From Candidatus Fimenecus excrementavium (GTDB lineage Bacteria > Bacillota > Clostridia > Oscillospirales > Acutalibacteraceae), in contig DVGI01000014.1 of NCBI GenBank assembly GCA_018712805.1, positions 1-60,809 of the forward strand: a stretch of 60,809 nucleotides of DNA, written 5' to 3'. Shown piece by piece: positions 24,186 to 34,133 of the stretch (positions are counted from its first letter, which is position 1; every line of letters begins with the position of its first letter). A program made the position numbers and the translations under genes. The notes below the pieces were generated by a model that did no database searches, was not told the DNA's origin, and worked only from the letters and a program-made list of their open reading frames with translations.

Positions 24186-26093
24186 ATGGCAAAACAAAAT
24201 AATAACCAGCCGAAAAGCTCCGCGCCGAAAACGGTCCAAAAGGGCAGAAAACCGAGCGCTGCGGGCAAAAACAAGGCTACGCAAAAATCAAAATCACAAC
24301 CGAAAAAGAAGCCGGAATCGAAAGAATTGATGCAGGGTATCAGCAACTCTCCGGCGGGGCAAAAGCAAAAACGTTATTATAAAAACGCCGCAGCCGCCGC
24401 GCACAAACCGGCGGGCAAAAAACGGAAAAAAGCAACGCCGCCGTTAAAGATTGCTTTCTTGGGCGGCCTTAACGAAGTCGGCAAAAACATGACGCTTTAT
24501 GAGTGCAACGGCGACATGCTGCTGGTCGATTGCGGGCTTTCGTTCCCCGACCCGGAAATGTTCGGCATTGACCTCGTTATCCCCGATTTTACTTATGTTT
24601 TGGAAAATGCCGACAAAGTCAAAGGCATTCTGATTACCCACGGCCACGAGGACCACATTGGCGGCCTTGCTTATCTTTTGAAAAATCTGAACATTCCGGT
24701 TTATTCCACACGCCTGACTATCGGTCTTATCGAAGGGAAACTGCGTGAGCACAAAATTTTAGACCGGTGCGATTTGCACGTCATTAAACCCGGCGACAAA
24801 GTCAAACTCGGCTGTTTCGAAACCGAGTTTATCCACGTCAACCACTCGATTCCCGACGCGGTGGCGCTTGCGATTCGTTCCCCCGCGGGGCTCGTGGTGC
24901 AAACCGGCGACTTTAAAATCGACACAACGCCGATTGACGGCGGCGTAATTGATTTAGCGCGCCTGTCCGCGCTCGGCGAAGAGGGCGTGCTCTGCCTGCT
25001 TTCCGACTCGACCAACGCCGTGAAACCCGGCTTTACCGAAAGCGAGCGTAAGGTCGGCGAAACCTTTGACGTCCAATTCAGAAAAGCGGGCAACCGCCGC
25101 TTAATTGTCGCGACCTTTGCTTCCAATATCCACCGCGTCCAACAGATTATTAATGTCGCGGAAAAACTCGGACGAAAAGTCGCGCTTTCCGGGCGAAGCC
25201 TTGAAAATGTGGTGTCTGTTGCGGCGGAACTCGGCTATATCCGCGTGCCGGAGGGCATTTTAATTCCGCTCGACAGCATCAACCGCTATCCGCCGGAAAA
25301 ATTGGTGTTAATTACCACCGGCAGCCAGGGTGAGCCGATGTCCGCGCTTTACCGAATGGCGTTCTCCGAACACCGCCGCGTGGAAATCTGCCCGAATGAT
25401 TATGTGATTATTTCCGCAACCCCCATTCCCGGCAACGAAAAAATGGTCGGCAGGGTTGTGGATGAACTTTTAAAACTCGGCGCGGAAGTCGTCTATGAAA
25501 AAATGTATGACGTCCACGTTTCCGGCCACGCTTGCCAAGAAGAACTCAAGCTGATGATGAGCCTTGTCAAGCCGAAATTCTTTATGCCGGTCCACGGCGA
25601 GCAAAAACACCTGCAAAAACACGCGGGGCTGGCGCTTACCATGGGGATTCCGAAAGAAAATATCTTAATTGCCGACAACGGCAAGGAAGTCGAAATCACA
25701 CAAGATAAAATCCGTATTTCCGGCGAAGTGCCGGCGGGGAAAGTCTTTGTTGACGGTATCGGCGTCGGCGACGTCGGCGCGGTGGTGCTGCGTGACCGTA
25801 CCCGCTTGGCGCAGGACGGCATTATCATTATTGCTTGTACGATTGAAAAAGAGACATGCACGGTGGTTTCCGGGCCGGACGTCGTCACAAGAGGCTTTGT
25901 CTATGTGCGCGAATCCGAACAGCTTATGGAAGAGTCGCGCCGCCTTTGCGAAAGCGTGCTTGCCGACTGTATGTATGAGCATGTCCGCGACTTCTCGGAA
26001 ATCCGCAACCGTCTGCGTGACGAGATTTCCCATTTGACGTATAACCGCACCAAACGCACACCTATGATTCTTCCGATTATTATGGAGGTGTAA
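24186..26093 (+). CDS. rnj: Ribonuclease J
   Basis: A metallo-beta-lactamase/beta-CASP ribonuclease acting as 5'-3' exonuclease and endonuclease in mRNA decay and rRNA maturation. The 635-residue protein has a Lys/Ala-rich N-terminal tail (1-86) not found in the roughly 555-residue B. subtilis enzymes. The metal motif HGHEDH follows (152-157), then further beta-CASP motifs such as LLSDSTNAV and FMPVHGEQKHL, and a C-terminal dimerisation region. Only one RNase J is seen here. AAGGAG precedes the ATG by eight bases. The next gene, gdpP, begins three bases after its stop, so both are made from one transcript. Confidence 0.93.
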   Translation: MAKQNNNQPKSSAPKTVQKGRKPSAAGKNKATQKSKSQPKKKPESKELMQGISNSPAGQKQKRYYKNAAAAAHKPAGKKRKKATPPLKIAFLGGLNEVGKNMTLYECNGDMLLVDCGLSFPDPEMFGIDLVIPDFTYVLENADKVKGILITHGHEDHIGGLAYLLKNLNIPVYSTRLTIGLIEGKLREHKILDRCDLHVIKPGDKVKLGCFETEFIHVNHSIPDAVALAIRSPAGLVVQTGDFKIDTTPIDGGVIDLARLSALGEEGVLCLLSDSTNAVKPGFTESERKVGETFDVQFRKAGNRRLIVATFASNIHRVQQIINVAEKLGRKVALSGRSLENVVSVAAELGYIRVPEGILIPLDSINRYPPEKLVLITTGSQGEPMSALYRMAFSEHRRVEICPNDYVIISATPIPGNEKMVGRVVDELLKLGAEVVYEKMYDVHVSGHACQEELKLMMSLVKPKFFMPVHGEQKHLQKHAGLALTMGIPKENILIADNGKEVEITQDKIRISGEVPAGKVFVDGIGVGDVGAVVLRDRTRLAQDGIIIIACTIEKETCTVVSGPDVVTRGFVYVRESEQLMEESRRLCESVLADCMYEHVRDFSEIRNRLRDEISHLTYNRTKRTPMILPIIMEV

Positions 26094-26096
26094 TCC

Positions 26097-28064
26097 TTGA
26101 AACCGGGGCTGATGATTCGGACTTATCCGCTGTCCTTTACGCTGATTCTTTTATCGCTTGCTTTTTGCGTCGTGACCGTAGTTTTTAATCCTATGGCCGC
26201 GCTCATTGAGTTTTGCGTTTTATTGGTTTTGTGCGGGATGGCGTTTCTCAAAGCCCAACGTGATTTCAAGCGGATTCGCCGCACGGTTTTGGCGCTCAAC
26301 GACGGCATGTCGGCAGAGGAAAATTCCAATTTGAACAATTATCCGCTGCCGGTCGCCGTGTTTGACGCCGCGGACAGAATCGTTTGGTATAACCGCAGCT
26401 TCCAGCAGCAGGTGCTTCCCGGCGTTCAAGCCAAAAACGGTGACATTAAACAATTTACCGGCGGGCTCGGCATCGCCGAAATCCGAGAAAAGCCGAAGTT
26501 TGATGCCAAGGTCGGCAAAAATGAATATACCGTGTATTTTAGCCACATTGAAGCGTCCGGCAAACAGTCTTATGCGCTGACCTATGCCGAAAACACCGTC
26601 CTGAAAAAGACGGCGCGCGCGTTTGAAATGTCCCGCCCGGCAGTGGCGATGATTGTCACCGACAGCGCCGACGAGATTTACCGTTCTTATAAAGAAAGCG
26701 AATATGCGCAAATTACAAGCGCCGTCGAACAGATTACCGAAAGCTGGTTTTCTTCTTATTCCTGTATTTTCCGAAAACTCGGAAGCGGTCGTTTTTTGGC
26801 AGTCATGCCCGAAAGCGAACTGCAGAAAATGATTGCGGCGAAATTCCGCGTCATGGAACAGGTTCGCGCGTATACATATAACGGCGCGAAAGTGGGGATA
26901 ACGCTTTCAATCGGCGTCGGTCGGGGCGAAGATTTGCCCGATGCCGAAAATAATGCGCGGCAGGCGCTTGATATGGCGCTCGGGCGCGGCGGCGACCAAA
27001 CGGTGCTGAAAAGCAATCAGGAAGCTTACCGCTTTTTCGGCGGGGTTTCCAAAGGCGTGGAAAAACGCACCAAAGTCCGCACGCGCGTGGTCGCGTCCGC
27101 TATGGAAGAGCTGATTCGCAACGCCGATAACGTGCTGATTATGGGGCACAAATTCTCTGACCTCGACTGTATCGGCGCGGCAATCGGTATGCTCAAAGCG
27201 GCAAACGATTTCGGCAAAGAAGCGCGGATTGTCACGTCCGAAAAAACAAGTCTCGCAACGCCTTTAATGGATTATGTCGAAAACGAAACCGGCGAAAATA
27301 TCTTTGTCCGCCCGGAATTTGCCGAGCGCTTGATTTCCGAACACACGCTGCTCATCATTGTCGACACCCATAAAGCCAGCTTTGTGGAAGCGCCGGAAAT
27401 TTATGAAAAAGCGCCGTCGGTTATCGTCATTGACCACCACCGCAAAACGGTCGATTATATTCAAAACGCCGTGATTTTTTATCACGAGCCGCACGCGTCG
27501 TCCACCAGTGAAATGGTGACCGAGCTTTTGCAGTATATGGGCAAAAAGCCGATTGTCACAACGCTCGAAGCCAACGCTTTAATGGCGGGTATTATGCTCG
27601 ACACCAAAGAATTTGTTTTGCGCACGGGCGTTCGCACCTTTGAAGCGGCGGCATACCTTCGCTCCCGCGGGGCGGATACCGTTACGGTCAAACGCTTCTT
27701 TAACAGCAGTATGGAAAATAAAAAACTGCGCGGGCAAGTGGTTTTGAACGCGCAAAGCTACCGCAAATGCGCCATTGCCGTGGCGGATATACACGCAAAA
27801 GATATCCGGATTATTTCCGCCCAGGCGGCTGACGAACTTTTGACCGTCAGCGATGTCGACGCGTCTTTCGTGCTGTTTGAAACCGATACAACCGCCAACA
27901 TTTCCGCACGCTCAATGGGCAAAATCAACGTCCAACTGATTATGGAAGCCCTTGGCGGCGGCGGGCATCAAACCATGGCGGCGGTGCAACTTGCCGACAC
28001 CACTTTAGGTGAGGCGCGTGAAAAGCTGATGCAGGCGATTGATGAATATTTTGAAAATCAATAA
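26097..28064 (+). CDS. gdpP: Cyclic-di-AMP phosphodiesterase GdpP
   Basis: Hydrolyses c-di-AMP to pApA. The 655-residue protein has two membrane helices (about 12-30 and 34-52), a PAS-like region (75-160), a degenerate GGDEF domain (170-310) and a DHH/DHHA1 phosphodiesterase. In the last part KFSDLDCIGAA, IDHHRKT and the final GGGGHQTMAA motif are visible. The TTG start at 26097 is supported by GGAGGTG eight bases upstream, located at the end of the RNase J gene. The downstream partners rplI and dnaB are the usual Firmicutes neighbours. Confidence 0.93.
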   Translation: MKPGLMIRTYPLSFTLILLSLAFCVVTVVFNPMAALIEFCVLLVLCGMAFLKAQRDFKRIRRTVLALNDGMSAEENSNLNNYPLPVAVFDAADRIVWYNRSFQQQVLPGVQAKNGDIKQFTGGLGIAEIREKPKFDAKVGKNEYTVYFSHIEASGKQSYALTYAENTVLKKTARAFEMSRPAVAMIVTDSADEIYRSYKESEYAQITSAVEQITESWFSSYSCIFRKLGSGRFLAVMPESELQKMIAAKFRVMEQVRAYTYNGAKVGITLSIGVGRGEDLPDAENNARQALDMALGRGGDQTVLKSNQEAYRFFGGVSKGVEKRTKVRTRVVASAMEELIRNADNVLIMGHKFSDLDCIGAAIGMLKAANDFGKEARIVTSEKTSLATPLMDYVENETGENIFVRPEFAERLISEHTLLIIVDTHKASFVEAPEIYEKAPSVIVIDHHRKTVDYIQNAVIFYHEPHASSTSEMVTELLQYMGKKPIVTTLEANALMAGIMLDTKEFVLRTGVRTFEAAAYLRSRGADTVTVKRFFNSSMENKKLRGQVVLNAQSYRKCAIAVADIHAKDIRIISAQAADELLTVSDVDASFVLFETDTTANISARSMGKINVQLIMEALGGGGHQTMAAVQLADTTLGEAREKLMQAIDEYFENQ

Positions 28065-28094
28065 ACAAACCCTACAAAACGGGAGGTAAATACC

Positions 28095-28535
28095 ATGGAA
28101 GTTATTTTGAAAAAAGATGTGAAAGGTCTCGGCAAAGCCGGGGAAAAAGTGAAAGCGTCCGACGGATACGCGCGCAATTTCCTGTTTCCGAAAGGTTACG
28201 CCGTTGAAGCGAACGCCCAGACGCTGACCGAGTTTAAAAACAGCGAAGCGTCCAAACAACATAAAATCGATATGGAAATCGCCGCCGCAAAAGATGCACA
28301 GGCGAAATTGCAGGGCAAAACCGTCCGTCTGACCGCAAAAGCCGGTCAAAACGGAAGACTTTTCGGCTCGATTACCGCGAAAGACATTGCGCAAGCAATC
28401 GGGCAGCAGCTTTCTGTTTCCGTAGACAAGCGCAAACTGTCCGTTGCGGATATTAAGAATTTCGGCACCTATTCCGTCGAAGTCAAGCTGTATCAGAATA
28501 TCACCGCCACGTTAAGCGTTGAGGTGGGCGAATAA
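28095..28535 (+). CDS. rplI: 50S ribosomal protein bL9
   Basis: Binds 23S rRNA at the base of the L1 stalk. The 146 residues match the family length. The N-terminal RNA-binding domain begins MEVILKKDVKGLGKAGE and contains GYARNFLFPKG (34-44), a helix linker follows, then the C-terminal domain with LFGSIT. Starts 30 bases after gdpP with GGGAGG upstream and is followed by dnaB, the standard order. Confidence 0.96.
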   Translation: MEVILKKDVKGLGKAGEKVKASDGYARNFLFPKGYAVEANAQTLTEFKNSEASKQHKIDMEIAAAKDAQAKLQGKTVRLTAKAGQNGRLFGSITAKDIAQAIGQQLSVSVDKRKLSVADIKNFGTYSVEVKLYQNITATLSVEVGE

Positions 28536-28562
28536 GCGTAAATCTTACCGGAGGGTGCAAGA

Positions 28563-29924
28563 ATGGATGACCTGCTTTTTGAGCAAATACAAGAGCCATA
28601 CAGCATGGAAGCCGAGCAGGCGCTGCTCGGCGCCGTGCTGATGAATCCGGCGTGCTATACCCGCGTTTCGGGCATCGTGCGGCCGGAAAGCTTTTATATT
28701 CCGCAGCACAAGGCGATTTTTGCCGCCATTGCCAATTTGGATTATTTAAACCAAAAAATCGACCCGCTGTTGGTGCTCGAAGAACTCAAACAAAACGGCA
28801 CCTATGACGAGGCGGCAGGCAAGAATTATCTGGCGCAGCTGGCGCAAAGCGTGCCGAGCGTGGAAAACGTCGAGTCCTACGCCCGGATTATCAAAGAAAA
28901 ATATTATCTGCGAACGCTCATGGAAGCGGCGGAAGAAATGCTCAAAAACGCCGCCAACGAAGAACTTTCGGCGGACACAATTATGGACGCCGCCGAGCAG
29001 AAAATCTACAATATCCGCCAAGGCAACAAAGAAAACGAACCGGTGCGCCTTTCCGATATTCTGCGCGACGAAGTGTATGATAATTTGCAAAAAATCACTT
29101 CGCCCGAAACCGCGGAAGAAAGCAAAGGCATTCCCACCGGGTTTTCGCTTTTGGACAAGTACATGACCGGCCTTAACAAATCCGACTTGATTTTAATCGG
29201 TGCACGCCCGGCCATGGGTAAAACCAGCTTTGCTTTAAATATCGCGCGCAACATCGCCGTGAAAGCCAAGAAAAAAGTTGTGTTCTTTTCGTTGGAAATG
29301 GGGCGTGAGCAGTTGGCACAGCGTGTTCTTTCCACCGAAGCGCGCGTGGAAAGCCAAAAAATGCGCACCGGCGAGCTTACCGACGACGACTGGTCGCGTA
29401 TCGGGCAGGCAACGCTCGCGTTAAACGATGCCGAATTGTATTTTGACGATACTTCCACCATCACCGTGCCGGAAATGAAAGCCCGCGTGCGCAAAATGCG
29501 CGATGTGGACTGTGTGATTATCGACTATTTACAGCTGATGACCGGCACCAAACGCACCGAAAGCCGTGTGCAGGAGGTTTCCGAAATCACCAGAAGCTTA
29601 AAGCTGATGGCGAAAGATTTGAAAATTCCCGTGATTACCTGTTCCCAGCTTTCGCGTTCGACCGAGGGCCGCGGCAAATCCCACAAGCCCCAGCTTTCCG
29701 ACTTGCGTGAATCCGGCTCTATTGAGCAGGACGCCGACATCGTGCTGATGCTTTACAGAGAATCTTATTACGATGAAGATAAGAACGAAACCGTCGTCAC
29801 CGACGAAAGCAAGGCGCAGGTCATTATTGCCAAAAACCGCCACGGCGGCACGGGCGAAGTCGACCTGCACTGGAACGGCAACTATACGCTGTTCTCCACG
29901 CCGGAGTTGTATCACGATGCGTGA
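28563..29924 (+). CDS. dnaB: Replicative DNA helicase DnaB
   Basis: Hexameric 5'-3' helicase that unwinds DNA at the fork. The 453-residue protein has the helical N-terminal primase-interacting domain (10-115) and a RecA-like motor. The Walker A is GARPAMGK (213-220), the Walker B region is VDCVIIDYLQLM, and DnaB motif 4 runs LSDLRESGSIEQDADIVL. No intein interrupts it. Ribosome binding site GGAGGGTG lies upstream. Its end overlaps the start of tilS by eight bases. Confidence 0.96.
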   Translation: MDDLLFEQIQEPYSMEAEQALLGAVLMNPACYTRVSGIVRPESFYIPQHKAIFAAIANLDYLNQKIDPLLVLEELKQNGTYDEAAGKNYLAQLAQSVPSVENVESYARIIKEKYYLRTLMEAAEEMLKNAANEELSADTIMDAAEQKIYNIRQGNKENEPVRLSDILRDEVYDNLQKITSPETAEESKGIPTGFSLLDKYMTGLNKSDLILIGARPAMGKTSFALNIARNIAVKAKKKVVFFSLEMGREQLAQRVLSTEARVESQKMRTGELTDDDWSRIGQATLALNDAELYFDDTSTITVPEMKARVRKMRDVDCVIIDYLQLMTGTKRTESRVQEVSEITRSLKLMAKDLKIPVITCSQLSRSTEGRGKSHKPQLSDLRESGSIEQDADIVLMLYRESYYDEDKNETVVTDESKAQVIIAKNRHGGTGEVDLHWNGNYTLFSTPELYHDA

Positions 29925-31281
29925 CGCGGTGCTGTCCTATATTCAGCAATATAATATGCTTTCTTCCGGCGACCGCGTTGTCGTCGGTCTTTCCGGCGGC
30001 GCGGATTCTGTGTGCCTTTGCCATGTGCTTTGGTCGCTTCGCGAAACGCTCGGGATTTCGCTTTGCGCGCTGCACGTAAACCACGGCATTCGCGGGGAGG
30101 AAGCCGACCGCGACGAGCGGTTTTGCAAAGCATTTTGCGAAAACTTACAAATTCCGTTTGAAGCGGTGCATATAGACGTCCCGGCGGAAAGCCGAAAGTC
30201 CGGCGAGGGCTTGGAAGCCTGCGGGCGAAGACTTCGCTATGACGCTTTGCAAAAAGCGGCAGGGGAGCGCGGCAAAATCGCGACCGCCCACACCGCGAAC
30301 GACAACGCCGAAACGGTGCTTTTGCATTTGACGCGCGGCACCGGGCTTCAGGGGCTTTGCGGGATTTTGCCGGTGCGCGAAAATATCATTCGCCCGCTTT
30401 TGGGCATGACCCGTAAAGACGTGGAAGCGTATTGTAAACACGAAAATCTCGATTTTGTCACCGACAGCACCAATCTTTCTGCTGATTACGCGCGCAACCG
30501 CGTGCGTTTGGAAGTCCTGCCGGTGCTTGAAACGCTCAATCCGTCCGTCGTCGATGCTTTTTCGCGCATGACCGAAAGCGTGCAGGCGGACGCCGCTTTT
30601 TTGTCGGATTATGCTTTCGAGAAATATAAAGAACTCAAAACCGACGGCGCAATTTCCGTCTCCCGTCTGCTTATGCTTCCGAAAAGCGTGCAGGCGCGGG
30701 TTTTAAAACAAGCCTTTTGCGATTTTGGCGGAAAAGACCTTTCCGCATTTCATTTAGAGCAACTGCTTTCGGTCTGCCGAAACGGCGGGCGGACCGTCCT
30801 GCCGGGCAAAATCGTTGCCCGCCGTCGGGCGGACAGGCTCGAGTTTTTAAAAGATTTTCCAAAGCCGGCGCCTTGGGAAATGCCCCTTAAAATGCCTTTA
30901 TCGGAAGAAATTGTCAAGATTCCGTCAGGGGTTTTGGAAATTCAGAAATTAGAACAAAAAGATTTACAAAATCTTCACAAAGAGCTATTGGCGAATGCAG
31001 TGGATTGTGCTAAAATAAAAGGCAGTTTGGTGCTTCGCAGCAGACGCCCCGGTGACCGCTTTGAAAGCGCGGCGCGCGGCGTCGGCAAAACCTTGAAAAA
31101 ATGGTATAACGAATCCTCTGTCGCGCCTGAACTGCGCGAGCGCTTTGCGGTGCTCGCCTGCAAAGACAAAGTTGTTTGGACCGAAGCGCTCGGGACTGCG
31201 GCACCGTTTTTACCCGATACAAATACCGAGTCAGCGTATTTACTGACTGTGCGAAGTGAAGGAGAAAACCATGCAGAATGA
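29917..31281 (+). CDS. tilS: tRNA(Ile)-lysidine synthase
   Basis: Converts C34 of the tRNA(Ile) CAU anticodon to lysidine with ATP and lysine, so that AUA is read as Ile. The PP-loop SGGADS is at 26-31 of the 454-residue protein, with HVNHGIRGEEADRDE and the TAHTANDNAETVLLHLTRGTG segment. The C-terminal TilS domains include VLRSRRPGDRF and KTLKKWYNE. ATG 29917 lies inside the end of dnaB, and its product overlaps hpt by 11 bases; this tight order is common in Firmicutes. Confidence 0.95.
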   Translation: MRDAVLSYIQQYNMLSSGDRVVVGLSGGADSVCLCHVLWSLRETLGISLCALHVNHGIRGEEADRDERFCKAFCENLQIPFEAVHIDVPAESRKSGEGLEACGRRLRYDALQKAAGERGKIATAHTANDNAETVLLHLTRGTGLQGLCGILPVRENIIRPLLGMTRKDVEAYCKHENLDFVTDSTNLSADYARNRVRLEVLPVLETLNPSVVDAFSRMTESVQADAAFLSDYAFEKYKELKTDGAISVSRLLMLPKSVQARVLKQAFCDFGGKDLSAFHLEQLLSVCRNGGRTVLPGKIVARRRADRLEFLKDFPKPAPWEMPLKMPLSEEIVKIPSGVLEIQKLEQKDLQNLHKELLANAVDCAKIKGSLVLRSRRPGDRFESAARGVGKTLKKWYNESSVAPELRERFAVLACKDKVVWTEALGTAAPFLPDTNTESAYLLTVRSEGENHAE

Positions 31282-31843
31282 AAACCGAATGCACGAAGAT
31301 GTCGAACGCGTCCTGCTTTCCGAAGAACAGCTGCGGGAGATTGTGTCCCGCATCGGCGCGCAAATCAGCGCGGACTACAAAGACCGCGGCAGCAAACTGA
31401 TTTTGGTCAGCGTCCTCAAAGGTTCGGTGGTGTTTATGGCGGATTTGATGCGCGCCATCACCATTCCCTGTTGTATCGATTTTATGTCGGTTTCAAGCTA
31501 CGGCTCCGGCACAACCTCTTCCGGCGTTGTCAAAATTATTAAAGATTTAGACACCAACGTTGTCGAGGGTGCGGACTTATTGCTTGTCGAAGATATTTTT
31601 GACAGCGGAAAAACCCTGTCCTATTTAAAAGAAATGCTTTCCGCAAGAAAGCCGGCGAGCATTCGTCTTTGCACGCTTTTAGATAAACCAGACCGCCGCG
31701 TCGTGGATTTACAGGCGGACTATGTCGGCGCCGTAATCCCGGACGCATTTGTCGTGGGGTACGGGCTTGACTATGATGAAAAATACAGAAATCTGCCCTA
31801 TGTCGGGGTGTTAAAGCCTGCCGTTTACGGCGGGGAAGAATAA
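31271..31843 (+). CDS. hpt: Hypoxanthine phosphoribosyltransferase
   Basis: Salvages hypoxanthine or guanine to IMP or GMP with PRPP. The 190-residue protein has the PRPP-binding loop LLLVEDIFDSGKTL (103-116), the FMSVSSYGSGT flexible loop (71-81), and the base-binding VGYGLDYDEKYRNLPYVGVL end. Start ATG 31271 has AAGGAG upstream within the end of tilS, with an 11-base overlap. Neighbouring tilS and ftsH are its usual partners in Firmicutes. Confidence 0.95.
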   Translation: MQNENRMHEDVERVLLSEEQLREIVSRIGAQISADYKDRGSKLILVSVLKGSVVFMADLMRAITIPCCIDFMSVSSYGSGTTSSGVVKIIKDLDTNVVEGADLLLVEDIFDSGKTLSYLKEMLSARKPASIRLCTLLDKPDRRVVDLQADYVGAVIPDAFVVGYGLDYDEKYRNLPYVGVLKPAVYGGEE

Positions 31844-31873
31844 ACCCGAAAGCCATAAGGAGTGAATCATCCG

Positions 31874-33937
31874 TTGAGAAAAATTGATTGGAGAGCCGTC
31901 CTGCCGTATATTGTGATTCCGCTGGCGTTTGTGCTGGTGATTTCTCTGTATGCGCTGCGCGGCAATACGACCAAAACCAAAACCGCCTATTATGATATGG
32001 TCGCGAAATTCGAGAACAACCAGGTTACCGAATATCAGCTGAACCTCACAAGCGGCGTGTTGGAATATAAGGTCACCGGTGATGACACGTTGTATGAATA
32101 CACCGTGCCGAACGTCAGCTTGTTTGTCGACGACGTCCACGATCTCGTGATGCAGTATAACCGCGAGCACCCCGACGCGCCGATTAAAGCGGACTATAAA
32201 TCCGGCTCGCCGAATTCCTGGTGGGTAAGCCTTTTGCCGACTGCGGCGATTACGATTGTCATTTTAATTTTGATGTTCGTTATGTTCCGCAAAATGAACC
32301 AGTCGGTCCAAAATGAAAACAACCGTGCGCTTTCCTTCGGCAAGGCGCGCGTGAAAAAGGGCGGCGACGATAAACGTAAAACCACGTTTGCCGATGTCGC
32401 CGGTGCGGACGAGGAAAAAGAAGAACTGCAAGAAATCGTCGAATTCCTCAAAAATCCCCAGGCGTTCAACGCTTTGGGCGCGAGAATTCCGAAAGGCGTG
32501 CTGCTTGTCGGTCCGCCCGGTACCGGTAAAACTTTGCTCGCACGCGCGGTTGCCGGCGAAGCGGACGTTCCGTTCTTCTCGATTTCCGGTTCCGATTTCG
32601 TAGAAATGTATGTCGGTGTCGGCGCTTCGCGTGTCCGCGACTTGTTCGACCAGGCAAAGAAAAATGCTCCGTCGATTATCTTCATTGATGAAATCGACGC
32701 CGTCGGCCGCCACAGAGGCGCCGGCATGGGCGGCGGTCACGATGAACGCGAACAGACGCTTAACCAGTTGCTCGTGGAAATGGACGGTTTCGGCGCCAAC
32801 GAAGGCGTCATCATTATCGCGGCAACCAACCGCCCCGATATTCTCGACCCCGCGCTTTTGCGTCCCGGCCGTTTTGACCGCCAGGTCACCGTCAGCTATC
32901 CCGATATCCGCGGGCGTGAAGATATTTTGAAAGTCCACGCCAAAGGCAAGCCCTTAGGTCCCGACGTAGACCTCGGTTCAATTGCCGGTGCAACCGTCGG
33001 CTTCACCGGCGCGGACCTCGAAAATCTTTTGAATGAAGCGGCGTTGCTTGCGGCGCGCAGAAAGAAAAAAGCGATTACCATGGCGGAAATCGAAGAAGCC
33101 ACGATGAAAGTGCTTGTCGGTACGGAAAAGAAATCCCACCGCATCACCGAGCGCGACAAAAAGATTACCGCTTACCACGAGGCCGGCCACGCCGTTTCCT
33201 CTTATTATCTGGAGCACAAAGACCCCGTCACGCACATTTCCATTGTGCCGCGCGGCATGGCGGGCGGCTTCACGATGTATCAGCCCGAAAAAGACGAAAT
33301 GCATTTGATGCGTTCAAGAATGCTTGATGACATCGTCGGTCTTTTGGGCGGGCGCGTTGCCGAAAATCTGATTTTCCACGATATTTCCACCGGTGCTTCC
33401 AACGACATTGAACGCGCCTCCGAAATCGCCCGGAAAATGGTCACCAAATACGGCATGAGCGAAAAACTCGGCCCGATTGCCTTCGGCAAAGACAACGACG
33501 AAGTGTTCATCGGCCGCGATTATAACCACATCCGCAACTATTCCGAAGCGGTCGCTTCCGAAATCGACGAAGAAGTTGAGCGGATTATTCTCGACGCCTA
33601 CAAGCGCACGGAAGCCATTCTCACCGAGCATATGGATAAACTCCACGTCGTCGCGAAAGCCCTTGTGGAACGTGAAAAGATTGACGCTGACGAGTTCTAT
33701 GCGTTGATGGACGGCAAAGAGCTCCCGCCGCTGAAAGCGAAGAAAGAAGATAAGCCGAAAGCGGATGACGAAGCGCAAACCGTCGAACAGCCGAAAGACG
33801 CGGCAGGGGAGGAAACTCCTGCGGAAAATCCTTCCGAAACGCCGGAAGAATCGGAAGCCACCGCACAAAACGATGAGGCGAAAACAGAGGACGCCGAAAC
33901 ACCCGACGAACCTTCCGAAAGCCCTTCTGAAAAATAA
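31874..33937 (+). CDS. ftsH: ATP-dependent zinc metalloprotease FtsH
   Basis: Membrane AAA+ protease that degrades membrane and regulatory proteins. The 687-residue chain has two membrane helices (about 9-27 and 118-137) around an external domain. The AAA module carries GPPGTGKT (213-220), [11 protein letters not shown] (268-278) and the second region of homology, and the protease has HEAGH (435-439). A Glu/Pro-rich acidic tail of about 65 residues ends the protein. The TTG at 31874 is chosen: AAGGAG stands 11 bases upstream, whereas the GTG at 31862 overlaps it. A terminator at 33944 ends the cluster. Confidence 0.94.
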   Translation: MRKIDWRAVLPYIVIPLAFVLVISLYALRGNTTKTKTAYYDMVAKFENNQVTEYQLNLTSGVLEYKVTGDDTLYEYTVPNVSLFVDDVHDLVMQYNREHPDAPIKADYKSGSPNSWWVSLLPTAAITIVILILMFVMFRKMNQSVQNENNRALSFGKARVKKGGDDKRKTTFADVAGADEEKEELQEIVEFLKNPQAFNALGARIPKGVLLVGPPGTGKTLLARAVAGEADVPFFSISGSDFVEMYVGVGASRVRDLFDQAKKNAPSIIFIDEIDAVGRHRGAGMGGGHDEREQTLNQLLVEMDGFGANEGVIIIAATNRPDILDPALLRPGRFDRQVTVSYPDIRGREDILKVHAKGKPLGPDVDLGSIAGATVGFTGADLENLLNEAALLAARRKKKAITMAEIEEATMKVLVGTEKKSHRITERDKKITAYHEAGHAVSSYYLEHKDPVTHISIVPRGMAGGFTMYQPEKDEMHLMRSRMLDDIVGLLGGRVAENLIFHDISTGASNDIERASEIARKMVTKYGMSEKLGPIAFGKDNDEVFIGRDYNHIRNYSEAVASEIDEEVERIILDAYKRTEAILTEHMDKLHVVAKALVEREKIDADEFYALMDGKELPPLKAKKEDKPKADDEAQTVEQPKDAAGEETPAENPSETPEESEATAQNDEAKTEDAETPDEPSESPSEK

Positions 33938-33943
33938 AACAAA

Positions 33944-33977
33944 AGCACGGCGCTAAAGCTAGCGCCGTGCTGATTTT
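33944..33977 (+). terminator. Intrinsic terminator after ftsH
   Basis: Arms AGCACGGCGCT (33944-33954) and AGCGCCGTGCT (33961-33971), perfect 11-base stem, followed by GATTTT. Confidence 0.85.
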
Positions 33978-34062
33978 ATACCGAAAAACAGACCGATTTT
34001 CGGGCACTTTTTGGGCAGAAGATAGACTTTGTTTTGGTTTAGCGCTTGACTGTATTAAAGTG

Positions 34063-34091
34063 TTGACTTTTGTCGGGAATAGGATTAAAAT
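34063..34091 (+). promoter_or_regulatory. ilvB promoter
   Basis: TTGACT (34063-34068), 17 bp, TAAAAT (34086-34091). The leader is only about 35 bases long, so there is no room for a T-box or leader-peptide attenuator. Confidence 0.78.
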
Positions 34092-34133
34092 ATACCCAAT
34101 GTTTATATTAGCGAAAGTATGCAGGAGATCGTT

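Noticed and set aside
34092-34133. T-box or leader-peptide attenuator before ilvB
   Set aside because: The leader is about 40 bases and contains no T-box motif or run of branched-chain codons.
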